From Liolophura sinensis (lineage: Eukaryota; Mollusca; Polyplacophora; Chitonida; Chitonidae), in the NCBI RefSeq assembly GCF_032854445.1, contig NC_088304.1, forward strand, positions 6,957,704 through 7,021,703: DNA of 64,000 nucleotides. The letters run 5' to 3'. The first letter of the stretch is position 1, and the number at the start of each line of letters is the position of its first letter. This document shows positions 1-11,840 of the stretch, piece after piece. Position numbers and translations under genes: made by a program. The notes beneath the pieces were generated by a model. That model saw only the letters and a list, made by a program, of their open reading frames with translations, did no database searches and was not told where the DNA came from.

Positions 1-3
1 TCT

Positions 4-2604
4 GCGTGAGTGGGATTACTGTATGTGCTCCAACTGACTGGCCATCTTTCTTAATCTTAATGTGATAATTTAAAGTAACGGAACTGCTAGCGGTTAATGA
101 TCGAATACGTGTTACATATACTGATGTTGATGAGAGAATAGCTTACTTTAAATGGCCATCACCACAACATTGTCTTCTATACTGACAAAGTTACACAGAA
201 ATAGATAATAAAACCATACACTGACATTTATTAATATTTTACACAGCCCCAAAATTCTATCGTCTATAAATCTTATCGAATCACGTGATGTTTCCGTTAG
301 TAACGCGAGATAACGACCACGGGAAAGCAATTTTAGAGGAGCGTCTGGTAAATCTCGGAACCGGGTCACTCCATTACTCCCACTCTCAGATCAACCCTTT
401 TCGACACCAATGGGGATATCGCGGTATTGGTATCCAGCAGGGCTATCAAAATATGAACAAGCCGTTCAGATCATCATGAGGCTTATGTATGTAGGAGATA
501 GTAATTACTGAGAGGCATTGACGGGTTCTAAGCCAGGGTACCCAACGTTTTTAGCCGTATAGTTATGTAGAATACAGCTGTCCTAGACATTTATATCAGA
601 CTAGCACGACATAAAGGGGAATAATTTTTAAAAAATGTACATTTTCTTTAAAAAGACGTGAAGATCTTAAGGATGTGAAATTCTCATGTGAATACTACTG
701 CGATAAAGGCTGATTGTAGCGTTTGATCTATTAGAGTATGTGAATTATCCGTCAATGCCAGGTGTATTAATGTAGAGAAGTTGGAGAGGACTGAAAGGTG
801 TGTTTACTTAACAATGTGATGCCTTGGATATCAAGCGATGTTGTAGTCCCTGGCTCTAAACATGCAATGGTCTTGTATTTTTTCGCAGACTAAAGCCATG
901 CGGGAAATCGAAGTGTATTGATGTAGAAAATTTGGAGAGGACTGAAAAATGTGTTTACCTAAGAACGTGATGCCTTGGATAACAAGCGATGTTGTAGTCC
1001 CTGGCTCCAAACATACAATGGTCTTGTATTTTTTCGAAAGTCATGAGGGAAATCGTTGTGTATTTGTCCTGTGCTACCTACTTTTACAACCTAGCACCTA
1101 CCAAGATAACGTTTTCTACACTTTCAAATCTTTTTTGAAAATGTTACTTTGTGTCACAATAAATTTTATCATTTAGACACTGGAATATGTCACCCTCTCT
1201 TTAATACAACAAAATATTTTTCATCAAAATCCCACCTGTAAATGACAAAAATGGCCATGGTATCATTGGTATCATCACTGTTAGCATGCTAAAGAAACAA
1301 ACACCAAAAATCTCATTCTTTCCGCTCGGAGGTCTCCGGTTTCTAATGTTTAATCCTTGGTGCAATAGCTCCTTTTGCAAAGAATACAGTTTTTTCTTGA
1401 TGATATCTCCTCACTTCACGACAAACAGAGAGATGCTAGAACGTATATCCTAGTGATGTCAAAGTGTTGCGTTTCACAGATCTGTCTGAAGTTAGCAGAC
1501 AATGCTCTCTAATATCTACGACACAGTTACATATGGACAGCACAGCCCTTCTCAAGTGTTCCTTAGAAGACAACACAGACGTATTTGTTAAGGATTGGTG
1601 TAGCGGAGATCTGCTCAGATGTAAATTGAATTTAAGGCGCCATCCACAGGCCTTAAGGCGGTAATACTGAACAGCCCGACGTGTCGATTCAACCCGCATC
1701 GCCCTGAGTCTCTGAAAGACTCCATCCACCAGGGTTTTTCTACAGTCCACCGATAAAGTGCCTTTAGGACATTTTTTCTGTCACAGAAGTATCAGTGAAC
1801 CCTGCGCGTTAAATCGGCCACAGGAGATCGATACTATAGACGAAATCGATACGTGTGGATCTTAAATGTATATTAGCAACTGTTTCGTTTGGCACAATTT
1901 TTATGCCAGCAGCGGAACTTTTCTTGACTTAACGGAGCTGCCCAGACACTGGAATAGAAGCCGAAATTTATCCAGATGTCTTGATTACAAAATAGAAATT
2001 CATCAACAAACTGCAAGTGAAAACAATCACTAGGCCATGCAGGGTTTAGGTGGTTGGTGGTAGCTTTTTACAGAGCAGTAAAGTGAAAGCGTAGATTTGA
2101 TTTGATACAAAATTGATATCATTAAATGATTTAGTAAAAATAGTTGTACGCATTATTTTTCTATGTACATCATACCCGCCAGGTTATCTGTGCAAGAAAA
2201 CTCCAGACTTTCACCTTTCACTTTTTAAAACTTCTAACTTAAAACGACAACCGACGCAAGAGCTGGATTTGAGCTTGCTACCTCACTGACAAGGGTTTCA
2301 CTAGCTATGGAGACCAACCTTGGCTCATGCTGACTCGTGTCTTTTGTACACATCTGGAAACATTTTCTAACCCAATATATGTAAAATAAAACCAGTTTTT
2401 TGCACATATACATATGTACAATGGAGAATAATCATCAAAACCGCTCTTCCCAACATTCATCAACACGGAGTCATTCAACGCTTACAGCCTTCCATTTATT
2501 ATGTCGTGCCAAGTCAGGTGAGAACCAAGATTGTTTTAGATACGAACCCAATTGGGCTTCAGCGTGAACCTGCATTTCAACTCAGAATGATTTATTGTTT
2601 ATTT
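4..2604. repeat. Subunit M1, variant a, copy 1
   Basis: This subunit is near full length (2601 bases). Compared with the b variant it lacks two internal stretches around 1215-1290, so the 94-residue frame of M1b cannot be read here. It contains a private 151-base tandem duplication starting at 762. Near its end is AGTCAG|GTGAGA, a good match to a 5' splice donor at 2519. No gene is recognised. Confidence 0.9.
762..1063. repeat. Private 151-bp tandem duplication in M1 of copy 1
   Basis: The block starting GTGTATTAATGTAGAGAAG at 762 recurs at 913 as GTGTATTGATGTAGAAAAT, and both halves run through GATGCCTTGGAT and CTTGTATTTTTTCG. Copies 2 to 4 and 6 have this block once. The two halves already differ by several substitutions, so the duplication is not brand new, or it arose by exchange between different M1 variants. 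Confidence 0.85.
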
Positions 2605-4830
2605 GCGTGAGTGGGAGTACTTTATGTGTAGTGACTGATTAATGGTGCTACGTAATGTAAATGTGTGAATCGAAACTAATAGCTCAGCTAGCGATTACTG
2701 TTCGGACATGTGTTATACAGACAGTCATCTCTGTTAACGATAACAGACCAGTATAAATAGAAGCATGAATTTTTACAAATTAGACGACCATAACATTGAA
2801 ATTGTTTTCTAGACTGATCATATTCCACAAAAACAGGATCATAAAAGCCAAACACCATTACATCAAGTGAATTTTTCTAGTAATTTACTAACATTTTACA
2901 CAGCCCGAAAGTCTTGTAATCATAAACCGTATGGAACCACGTGACGTTTTCCGTTAATGACGATGGCCGAAAAGCATTTTAAGAGGAGCGTCTGGTCAAT
3001 CTCGGAACCGAGTAACTCGATTAATCCCACTCTCAGATCAACCTTTTTCACCTTTCTGGAGATATGGGGGAATTGGTATCCAGCAGGGCTGTCAAGAGAT
3101 GAGCAGGCCATCCAGATTATCATTAGGCTGATGTCTGTAGGAGATAATAATTACTGAAGGGCATTGATGTGTTCTGAGCCAGGACACCGATTGTCATTAG
3201 CTGTGGTCTCAGACATTTATAGTAGACACTGATGGCAATACAAAACGGAATTGTTAATAAAAATGTACAGTTTTTTTTTAAATCTTTGCAAAGATTTCAG
3301 TGAAGTGAGATTCAATTACATACTATTGAGACAAATATTGTTGGTAGCATGTGCCCTATAGGCCTACATGTCAATGCCATGAACACTGAGACTTTGATAA
3401 ATAGCTGAAGGGGCCAGCACGACAGGTACTAGTGTAGATAATGCTGAGAAATCGCGAATCACAATTTCTGTTGTCGTCTGTGGCTTAAAGCTTAAATGTA
3501 CAGTGCGTGAACGCCTTTCCATGGGTGTAGGAAGTCGGGTCCGGGTCAGTTTTCAGTATTTTCACATTTTCAGATTATTCCCAACAATATTCTTTATTTA
3601 AGATATCTGGTGCTTAAATAATGCTATAAATAGTAAAATTTAAGGCGTTCGAAAATTCCGGTGTGTCACAACAAAGTACAAAGTTTGGCAAATGTACGCT
3701 TTGCAATTTATCACGTTCCCGTATAAATGAAAATATTTTCGCGGGGTACAGATAAGGCTTTGAAACTTCCTGAATGAAAACCAGAAAGAGTCTTGAAGCT
3801 TCCTTAAAGCGGTAACAGATAAAATGCAGTCTACTTCATATCCGATCGCCATCCCGTAGGCGTGTAGGCGTCATATTCATTACAGTGACCAATTACCATT
3901 GTTGATATAAATACGAATGCAGCCATGTTGTTTTGTGACATCACTTTTTTTATCTCCTCAATCAATCTTGTGTCCTAAAGTTTTCCTTGGTGCACTAATA
4001 GAGCTCCTTTAATGCAAGAATATATTCTTGATTATACCACATTATTATTTTCTCCACCTTTAGTAAGAGGTTAGAAGGAATATTAAGGTGATATAAAAGT
4101 GTAGCATTTCACAGCAGAAAAGTCTGAAGTTAGCAGGCAATGCTCTGTAATATCCACGATGCAGTTACATCTGGACAGCACAACCCTTCTCAAGTGTTCC
4201 TCAGCAGACAAAAAAGACGTATTTGTTAGGGTCGCGTGTCGCGGAAATCTGCTCAGATGTAAATTGATTTTTGAACGCCATTGCTAGATCTTAAGCCGGT
4301 ATTACAGAACAGCTCGACATGTGGGTACACACGGCATTGCTCTGAGCCCCTAAAAGACTTCATCGAACCACCAGGGTTCATTTACTGGTCAAAGCCAAAG
4401 AACCTTTAGGACATTTTTTTCCTTCGCAGAAATATCAATGAACCCTTTCCGTCAGTTCATCTCGATGAGATCGATTTCATATCTAGAAGAGCGAGACGTG
4501 TGGATTCTGATATAATGATATTTAATTTTCTGTGTCCATGATACCGGTCAGGCTAATAGTGTATAGAAAACTGTAGTTCTGGAAGTAAACTGCAGCCCTT
4601 CTTCAGCCAAGTCTTAAAATTACTAAATTAAAAACAAATCCGAACGTTGCAGAAAGAGCCTGATTCGAGCTTGCGATCTCACTGGCGATGGGATTATCGG
4701 CTGTGGTGAAAGCAACCTTGACTCGTTCTGGCACGTGACGAAAACTTTTGGAATTATTTTGTATGTCTACATATGTAAAATAAACACAATTCTTTCGCAC
4801 ATATACATATATAAAATTGAGAATAAATAC
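2605..4830. repeat. Subunit M2, copy 1 (empty transposon site)
   Basis: M2 is 2226 bases, exactly the length of copy 2's M2 after removing the transposon and its target duplication. A hairpin with arms CTGTTA/TAACAG (2731-2746) lies just before a TATAAATAG motif (2752). It holds a 66-codon frame at 2957-3157. The uninterrupted target TTTTGTATGTCT is near 4760. Its 3' end runs directly into M3 through GAGAATAAATACAAACTAG. Confidence 0.9.
2731..2760 (+). promoter_or_regulatory. Hairpin plus TATA-like motif in M2
   Basis: CTGTTA-ACGA-TAACAG can form a 6-bp stem with a 4-base loop, and TATAAATAG follows five bases later. The pair is kept in M2 of copies 1, 2, 3 and 6 (TATAAATAG at 2752, 14557, 27916, 61972) and lost by deletion in copies 4 and 5. 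It resembles a core promoter in form only, and there is no evidence of transcription. Confidence 0.2.
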
Positions 4831-6441
4831 AAACTAGCAGGTCTGTGTGGATCATCATTAGTCTCATGTCTGTAGGACATAGTAATTCCTAAAGGGCATT
4901 GATGCGTTCTGAGTCAGGACACCTATTGCCATTAGCCATAACACTGCGCACAATACAGCGGTCCTTACATCAGACCATGGTGGCAAAAGGGGGGAATAAT
5001 TAACAAAACTTTTCCGTTATATTAACAAGTCGCGGAGGTCTTAATGAAGCGAGATTCTGGTGTGAATTATGTTGAGAGAAAGATTGATTGTAGCGTTTGA
5101 CGTATTAGTACATGTAAATTATTTGTTAGTGCCATGTGCATTGATGCAGAGATTGTAAATGATGTAAAATCTAAAACCGCAATTGCTGTTGCCGTCCGTG
5201 GATTCCAAGATACTATTGCATGCACCTTTTTCCTGAATAAACAACATTATCTATTCAGTGTATACGTAACTGAATGATATTACCTAATGGTAAAATCAAA
5301 ACATATGTCGTTTCCCAGGAGATCTGTCTGAAGTTAGCAGACAATGATCTGTAATATCCACGACTACATCTACATCTAGACAGCTCAGTCCTTCTCTAGT
5401 GCTCCTCAGCAGACAAAAAAGACGTATTTGTTTGGGTTGCGTGTTGCAGACCTCTGCTCAGATGAGAATTGAATGTTGGGCGACATCGGCAGATCTTCAG
5501 CCACTATTACTGAACAGCCCGTGTCGATACAAACGGCATTGCTCTAAGCCCCTCAAAGACTTCATCATACTACCCAAGTTCTTACACTGGCCAAGGCTAA
5601 AGAACCTGTGGGACATTTTTTCCGTCGCAGAAATATCAGTGAACCCTTTGCGTCAGTTTGGCTCGATGAGATCGATTCTAGAGAGGAGAGCGAGACGTGT
5701 GGATCCTGAGGGTAAACAAGCAATTGTTTGATTTGGCACAATTTTTATATTTTTGTTGACGTAACGGAGCCAGTAATAGGGGAGAATCGAAACTGAAATT
5801 TATGCAGATGTCTTCATTACAAAATAGGAATTGATCAACAGACTGTACATGGAAATCGCCAGGCCATGCAGGGTGTGGTTGGTTTGGCCATGGCTTTTTT
5901 AAAGTGAGAGCAGTAAAGTGAAAGCATAGACTTTTGTTGATCATCGACCCGTACAAAATTGATATCATTAATAGACTTCATGATAATCGTCGTACTTGTT
6001 AATTTTCCTCGTTTACGATAACCATCAGGCTAATAATGCGTAGAAAACTGTAGTTGTGGAAGAGAACTGCAGACTTTCACATGCCACTTTTTAAAGCGTC
6101 TAACTTAAAACGACAACCGAACTTTGCGGCAGCTGGTATCGAGCTTGCAACCTCGGTGGCCAGGGAATTATCGGCTGTGGTGAGATCAACCTTGACTTGT
6201 GCTGACTCGTGTCGAAAACTTTCGTACACATTTGGGAAAATTTTCTAGGTCTATATATGTAAAATGAATACAATTCTTTTACACATACACATATATAAAT
6301 TGGAGAACAAATATCAGCACCGCTGCTCTTACCCATTCACCAACAGAGTGCCCAGTCAAGTGAGGACCAAATCTGACACGAGCCGAATGGAGCTTCAACT
6401 TGAACCTGCCGTTGTGTTCAAATCGATTTATTTGTTTATTT
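4831..6441. repeat. Subunit M3, copy 1 (5'-truncated)
   Basis: M3 begins at the motif AAACTAGCAG and resumes in the middle of the monomer, at the GATCATCATTAG block. The first several hundred bases seen in M1 and M2 are therefore absent. It includes a 110-codon frame at 5399-5731 that begins with GTG. It ends with GTCAAGTGAGG, a weaker version of the donor-like motif. Confidence 0.88.
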
Positions 6442-7725
6442 ACGTCAGTATGTCTCCTTACTTATTTGCGGTGCTACATAATATAGCGGATATATGTTAT
6501 CTCTGTTAATGTTATTATACCGGTATACTAGGAAGCATGAATTATTATAAATTAGATGACAATAATCATGAAACAGGTTCCTAGACTGATCAAATAACAA
6601 AGAAACACATCATAAAACCATTCAGGGACAACAACATTTATTTGACATACAGTGGATTTTCAAGTAATTTATTAATACTTACAGCAGCTCGAGAATCTTG
6701 TAATTGTAAACCTTATTGAACATTGAATAACGATGAAAGGGAAGGACTTTAACAGGAGCGTCTGGTAAATTTTGGAGCCGGGTAACTCGATTAATCCCAC
6801 TCTCAGATCAACCCTTTTCGACCTCTACGGAGATATGGGGGAATTGGTATCCAGCAGGGCTATCAAAATATGAACGAACCGTGCAGATGATCATTACGGT
6901 AATGTCTGTAGGAGATAGAAATTACCGAAGGGCATTCTGTTCTGAGCCAGGATTTTCATTAGCAGTGATGACAAAAACATGGAATTATTATTAAAAAGGC
7001 ACAGTAAATTTAAAAAGTGGCAAACATTTTAATCAAATGATTTTCTATTTGATTTCTATGGAGAGAAAGAATAATTATGATGTGTGCTCTATAAGGAGAT
7101 GTGAATTATCTGTCAATGCCATGTACATTCATGTAGAGATTTCAGTTGGAAAATTTAAAGAACTTATCCAGGTTGTCTGTTCAGTTGACCTAAACAGCAT
7201 TCAAGCTTTGGAGCATGTTGGCTTTTGTCATCATACATTACAGTATTTTGGACACTGCAGTATATGACCTTCTCTTTAACAGACCAAAATGTTTTTCCAT
7301 TGGTGAGATTAAGACTTTGGGATTTCCTGAATCGACACCAGAGATACACTTGAGACAGAACGGAAAACTTGTAATATGGAGTCTATTCCATATCCAATAT
7401 CCTACCGATAAATACAAACTGTTGTCGTATTATCTATTATAGTATCATGTATCATCAATGCTATCAGTACAATTAGGGAACCACGTTTATGTTTTGAGAT
7501 TACTGTCAGCACATTCTATAAAACAATCCATCAAAAATTTCATCTCATGTGGTATAAGGTCTGCCCTAAAATTTCGCCCTTAGAGTAATAGCTGCTTTGC
7601 GCAAGTACAGTGTGTAGTATTCTTCTCGATTTCATCACCTGACTTCAGGACACGCGAGGCATATTGATATGATGTACAACATAAAAAAACATTGTACAAT
7701 GTACGTGTAGAGTTATTGTTTAATT
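6442..7725. repeat. Subunit M4, copy 1 (3'-truncated)
   Basis: M4 has the monomer start but loses the second half before the AGCAGATCTG block. It holds an ATG-initiated 75-codon frame at 7215-7442 that is homologous to the M1b frame. A 14-base perfect palindrome, ACATTGTACAATGT, at 7689-7702 marks the M4/M5 join and is present in all five M4 copies. Confidence 0.88.
7215..7442 (+). other. Conserved open frame in M4 (75 codons)
   Basis: This ATG-started frame is homologous to the M1b frame, and homologues stay open at 20475-20702, 33845-34072, 44405-44638 and 54800-55021. By eye the M4 and M1b DNA over the best 108 bases differ at about 17 positions with no indel. No known domain, signal peptide or membrane segment is evident. 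Of all the frames here it is the one most worth a selection test. Confidence 0.2.
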
Positions 7726-9663
7726 GCGTGAATGGGAATACTGTGTATGTGTGGTTACTGACTGGCCTGGCCTCCTATAAATGTTAATGTGTAAATCTAA
7801 AGTAACAGATCAGCCAGCGAATAATGATCGGGTACGTCTTACATATACTGATCTCTGTTGATGAGAGAATAGCTTACTCTAGATCGCCATAACCATACAA
7901 TTGTCTTCTACACTGACAAAATTACACAAAAATAGATAACAAAACCATACAGAGACAGACACCAATATACAAAGTGGATTTCTAAGACATTTATTAATAT
8001 TTTACACAGCCTAAAAATCCTAGAGCCTACAAACCTTATCGAATCACGTGATATTTCCGTTAACAGCGCGAGAAAACGATGACAAGGACGCATTTTAAGA
8101 GAAGCGTCTGGTAAATCTTGAAACCGGATAACTTGGTTAATTCCACTCTCAAATCAACCTTTCCACCCTCTACGAAAGTATCCAGCAGGGCTATCAAAAT
8201 ATGGACAAGCCGTGCGGATCATGGTTTGGCTGACGACTGTAGGAGATGGCAATTAGCAAAAACGACACAAACAGGCTCTAAGCAAGAGCACTGACTGCCA
8301 TCAGCCGTAACATTGGCCTTTACTCGTAGACATTTGAATCAGGCCCTGACGGCAAAAAGAGGTAATAATTAATAAAAACGAACCGGTACAGTTAATTTTA
8401 AAAGTCGCGAAAAAATTGATGCAACCAGATTCTCATGTGAATTCTGATGAGAGAAAGGTTGATTGTAGCGTGTGAGCTATTAGGAAATGTAAATTATTTG
8501 TTAATGGCATGTGCATTGATGCAGAGACTGTAAATGATGTAAAATCTAAAATCGCATTTGCTGTTGCCCTCAGAGTATGAACAACATTCCCTGTTTTATA
8601 TATACGTAATTAAATATTACGGCTTTCGTAAATTTTGGTCTGTGTCAGGACAAACAGAGAGAGACTAGCAGGCATATCAGGGCGATATGAAGGCGTAGCA
8701 TTTCCCATCAGATCTACCTGAAGTTAGCAGGCAACGCTCTGTAATATCCACGACGTAGTTACATCTGGACAGCTCAACCCTTCTCAAGTGTTCCTCAGCA
8801 GACAAAAAAGACTTATTTGTTAGGGATTGATGTCGCTTAGATCTGCTCAGATGTAAATTATATTTCGGACGACATCGCCAGATCTTAAGCCGGTATTACT
8901 GAACAGCCCGACGTGTGGATGAAAACGGCATTGCTCTGAGCCTCTGAAAGACTTCATCAAAGCACCGGGTTTTATTTTCACATGCCCGGTAGAAAACCTT
9001 TAGGACATTTTTTCCGTCTCAGAAATATCAGCGAGCCCTTTGCGTTAATTCGACCACAGGAGATCGATTCTAGAGAGGAGAGCGAGACGTGTGGATTCTG
9101 AGGGTAAATAAGCAACTGTTTGGTTTGCCACAATTTTTATGCCAGAATCGGAAATTTTGTTGACGTAACAGGGGTGCCAAGGGAGGAGAATCGAAATTGA
9201 AATTTATCCACATGTCTTCATTACAAAATAAGAAATGAGCAAGGCCATGCAAGGTGTGGGTGGTTTGGCGATCGTTTTTTACAGAGCAGTAAAGTGAAAA
9301 CATAGACATTCCTGATGTCGTTGTTCAAGCCATACAAAACTGATATCATTAATTGATTTTGTGATAATTGTCGAATTCATCAATTTTCTATGCACATGAT
9401 ACCGGTCAGGCTAATAGTGTATAGAAAACTGTACTTCTGGAAAAAAAACTGCAGCCCTTCACCAGCCACTTCTAAAACATTCTAACATATGAAGAAATCC
9501 GAAGATTGCAGAAAAAGCTGGATTCGAGCTTGCGACCTGACTGTCCAGGGAATTATCGGCTGTGGTGAGGGCAACCTTGACTAAAGCTGATTTTCTTGGT
9601 CTACGTTATAAAATAAATCGATTCTTTCTCACATATCATTAGATAAAAATGGGAAATAAATCG
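7726..9663. repeat. Subunit M5, copy 1
   Basis: M5 is 1938 bases. It carries the monomer start, the AGAAGCGTCTGG block near 8098 and the 3' half. Compared with M5 in copies 2 to 4 it lacks about 25 bases after GAAATGAGCAAG near 9240. No gene is recognised. Confidence 0.88.
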
Positions 9664-11153
9664 AAACTAGCAGCTAATGATTATTCCTTGATTATGTGCT
9701 ATACAGATAAGGGATAAAAAAAACAATATACAGGTAAGCATAAATTATTATAAATTAGACGACCACAGTCATAAAATAATTCTCTAGACTAATCAATTTA
9801 GTAATATTTTACACAGCCCATAAATCTTGTAATCATAAACCCTATCCAAGCACGTGATTTTCCCCGTTTATAACGATGACACGGTAGCACATTGAGAGCA
9901 GCGTGTGGTAAGTATCGGAACCAGGTATCTCCATTTATTCCACTCTCCTTTCAGACCTCTATGGAAATATGTGGAATTTATTATCCAGCAGGAGTATCTA
10001 AATATGAACGAGCCGTGCAGATCATCATCAGGCTGATGTCTGCTGGAGACAGTAATTACTGATGGGCAATGAGCCAGGACAACAAGTGCCATTAGATGTG
10101 AAACTGTGTAGAATACAGCGGTTCTATACATTTATATCATACACTGAAGGCAAAAGAGGGGGTGGGGGGATAATTAATAAAGTTAATTTAAAAGTCCCGA
10201 AGATTTTAATGAAATGAGATTCTCATGTGAATTCTTGAGAGATTGGATGTAGTGAGCGACATATTAGGAGAAGTAAATTATTTGTTAGTGCCATGTACAT
10301 TGCCGCAGAGATTGTAAATGACGTGGAATCTAAACTCGCAGTTGGTGTTGCCGTCAGTGGATTCGAAGATACAAGGTTAATACTGAACAGCCTGACGTGT
10401 CAATGCAACCCGCATCGCCCTGAGTCTCTGAAAGACTCAATCCCCCAGGGTTTATTTACAGTCCACCGATAAAGAGCCTTCAGGACATTTTTTTCCGTCG
10501 CAGAAATATCAGTGAGCCCTTTGCGTTAATTCGGCCACAGGAGATCGATTCTAGAGAGGAGAGCCAGACGTGTGCATCCTGAGTGTAAATAACCAACTGT
10601 TTGGTTTGGCACAATTTTTATGCCAGCAGTGGAACTTTTGTTGACGTAACGGGGCCGTCAAGGGAAGGTGAAATTTATCAAAATGTCTTGATTACCAAAT
10701 TGAGAAAAATTGAGAAACCAAGTGTGCATGAAAGGATATGCAGGCTGTGGGTGGTATGGTTATGGCTTTTTACAGAGCAATAAAGTTAAACCTTAGATTG
10801 TATTAATTTTCTTCCTCAATCCATACAAAATGAGCTGCAAGAGTTGGATTCGAGCTTGCGACCTCACTGACCAGGAGAATATCAGCTTTGGTGAGAGCAA
10901 CCCTGGCTCGCGCTGACACGTGCTGTAGAATAAATACAAGTCTTTTGCAAATTTTCCGAGATAACATGGAGAATAAATATCAAAACACTTCTTCCTACCC
11001 ATTTACTAAGACGTAACCAATCAACGCGTACAGCCTTCCCCTTATTATTCAGTATTAAGTCAGGTAAGTCTTAAAACTTGTGTTAATTACGAGCCGAATG
11101 GAGCTTCAGCTTGGACCTGCATTTGTTCTCATAATGATTTATTCTTTTTTTTT
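9664..11153. repeat. Subunit M6, copy 1
   Basis: M6 starts at AAACTAGCAG, fused to the AATAAATCG tail of M5. Its second half, from about 10.6 kb, is almost identical to the second half of M6 in copy 2. Its first half differs more. That places the edge of the youngest large duplication inside this subunit. It carries TCAGGTAAGT, a strong donor-like motif, at 11061. Confidence 0.88.
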
Positions 11154-11840
11154 GCGTGAATGGGAGTACTGTAAGTGCTGATTAATGTTACCACCTGATT
11201 TTCTTTGTAAATCGAAACTAGCAGAGATCTGAAAACTATCGCCAAGCCATGCAGGCTGTAAGTGGCTGATATGTTTTTTTTACAGAGCAATAAAGTGAAG
11301 TCACAGATTTTAACCATGTTGTTCCTCGAATCAGTACAAAATGTATGAGAGAATTTAGTATAATTGATTTAATCAACAGATTTAGTGAGAAAGGCCAAAC
11401 TCATTATGTTTCCACCTACACGAAAGTGGTTTAAAGTTACAGGTGTAAGAATCTTACAGCCCTTCACCTGACACTTCTCAACCTCCTCACTTAAAGTCAC
11501 AGCCAAATTAAGTTAGAGTGAGAGTTGGATTCGAGTCAACAAACTTATTGGGGACTATCAGCTGTGGTGAGAGAAGCCCTGGCTCATCTTGGCTCATATG
11601 TGAAACTTTTCTAGACATTTGGAAATCTTTTCTTGATCGACATACATGTATGTAGATAAGTACAAGTCTTTGCACATATGTGGTTAGTAAATACCAAGGC
11701 GGTGTAGCCGTCCAGGACGGAGATGACCAGCGCGTTGTTTGTTCCCTTAATATGCAGAGTGCATGGTCAGGTAAGTAAGAAAACTGTCTTAGTTATTTTA
11801 CAAGCGGAATGAAGCTGTCAAAATTATTTATTGCTTATTT
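11154..11840. repeat. Subunit M7, copy 1 (short, constant length)
   Basis: M7 is 687 bases, and all five M7 copies are 678-687. After AAACTAGCAG at 11215 it jumps to AGATCTGAAAAC, deleting the middle of the monomer. It contains an M7-specific block with the perfect odd palindrome CCGTCCAGGACGG at 11708-11720. It ends with TCAGGTAAGT at 11767. Confidence 0.88.

Larger units (their letters stand above)
1..11840. repeat. Higher-order repeat copy 1 (no transposon)
   Basis: This copy contains seven subunits, M1 to M7, that share landmark blocks. One block contains GCGTCTGGTAAATCTCGGAA, and another contains TCAGCAGACAAAAAAGACG. The distance from its anchor at 4 to the next anchor at 11841 is 11837 bases, which is the transposon-free length of the unit. 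It carries the a-type M1 and has a private 151-base tandem duplication in M1. The transposon site in M2 is empty near 4760. I see no gene in it. The window begins within a few bases of the phase I chose, so the copy is essentially complete. Confidence 0.95.

Noticed and set aside
2731-2760. Confident promoter call for the hairpin plus TATAAATAG
   Set aside because: TATA-like strings are common in AT-rich DNA, and no downstream gene or transcript supports it. It is kept only as a low-confidence site.
6100-6336. Minus-strand frames over the TATA-rich tail of each monomer (78-114 codons)
   Set aside because: They overlap AT-rich simple sequence, change length and frame between copies, and show no recognisable domain.
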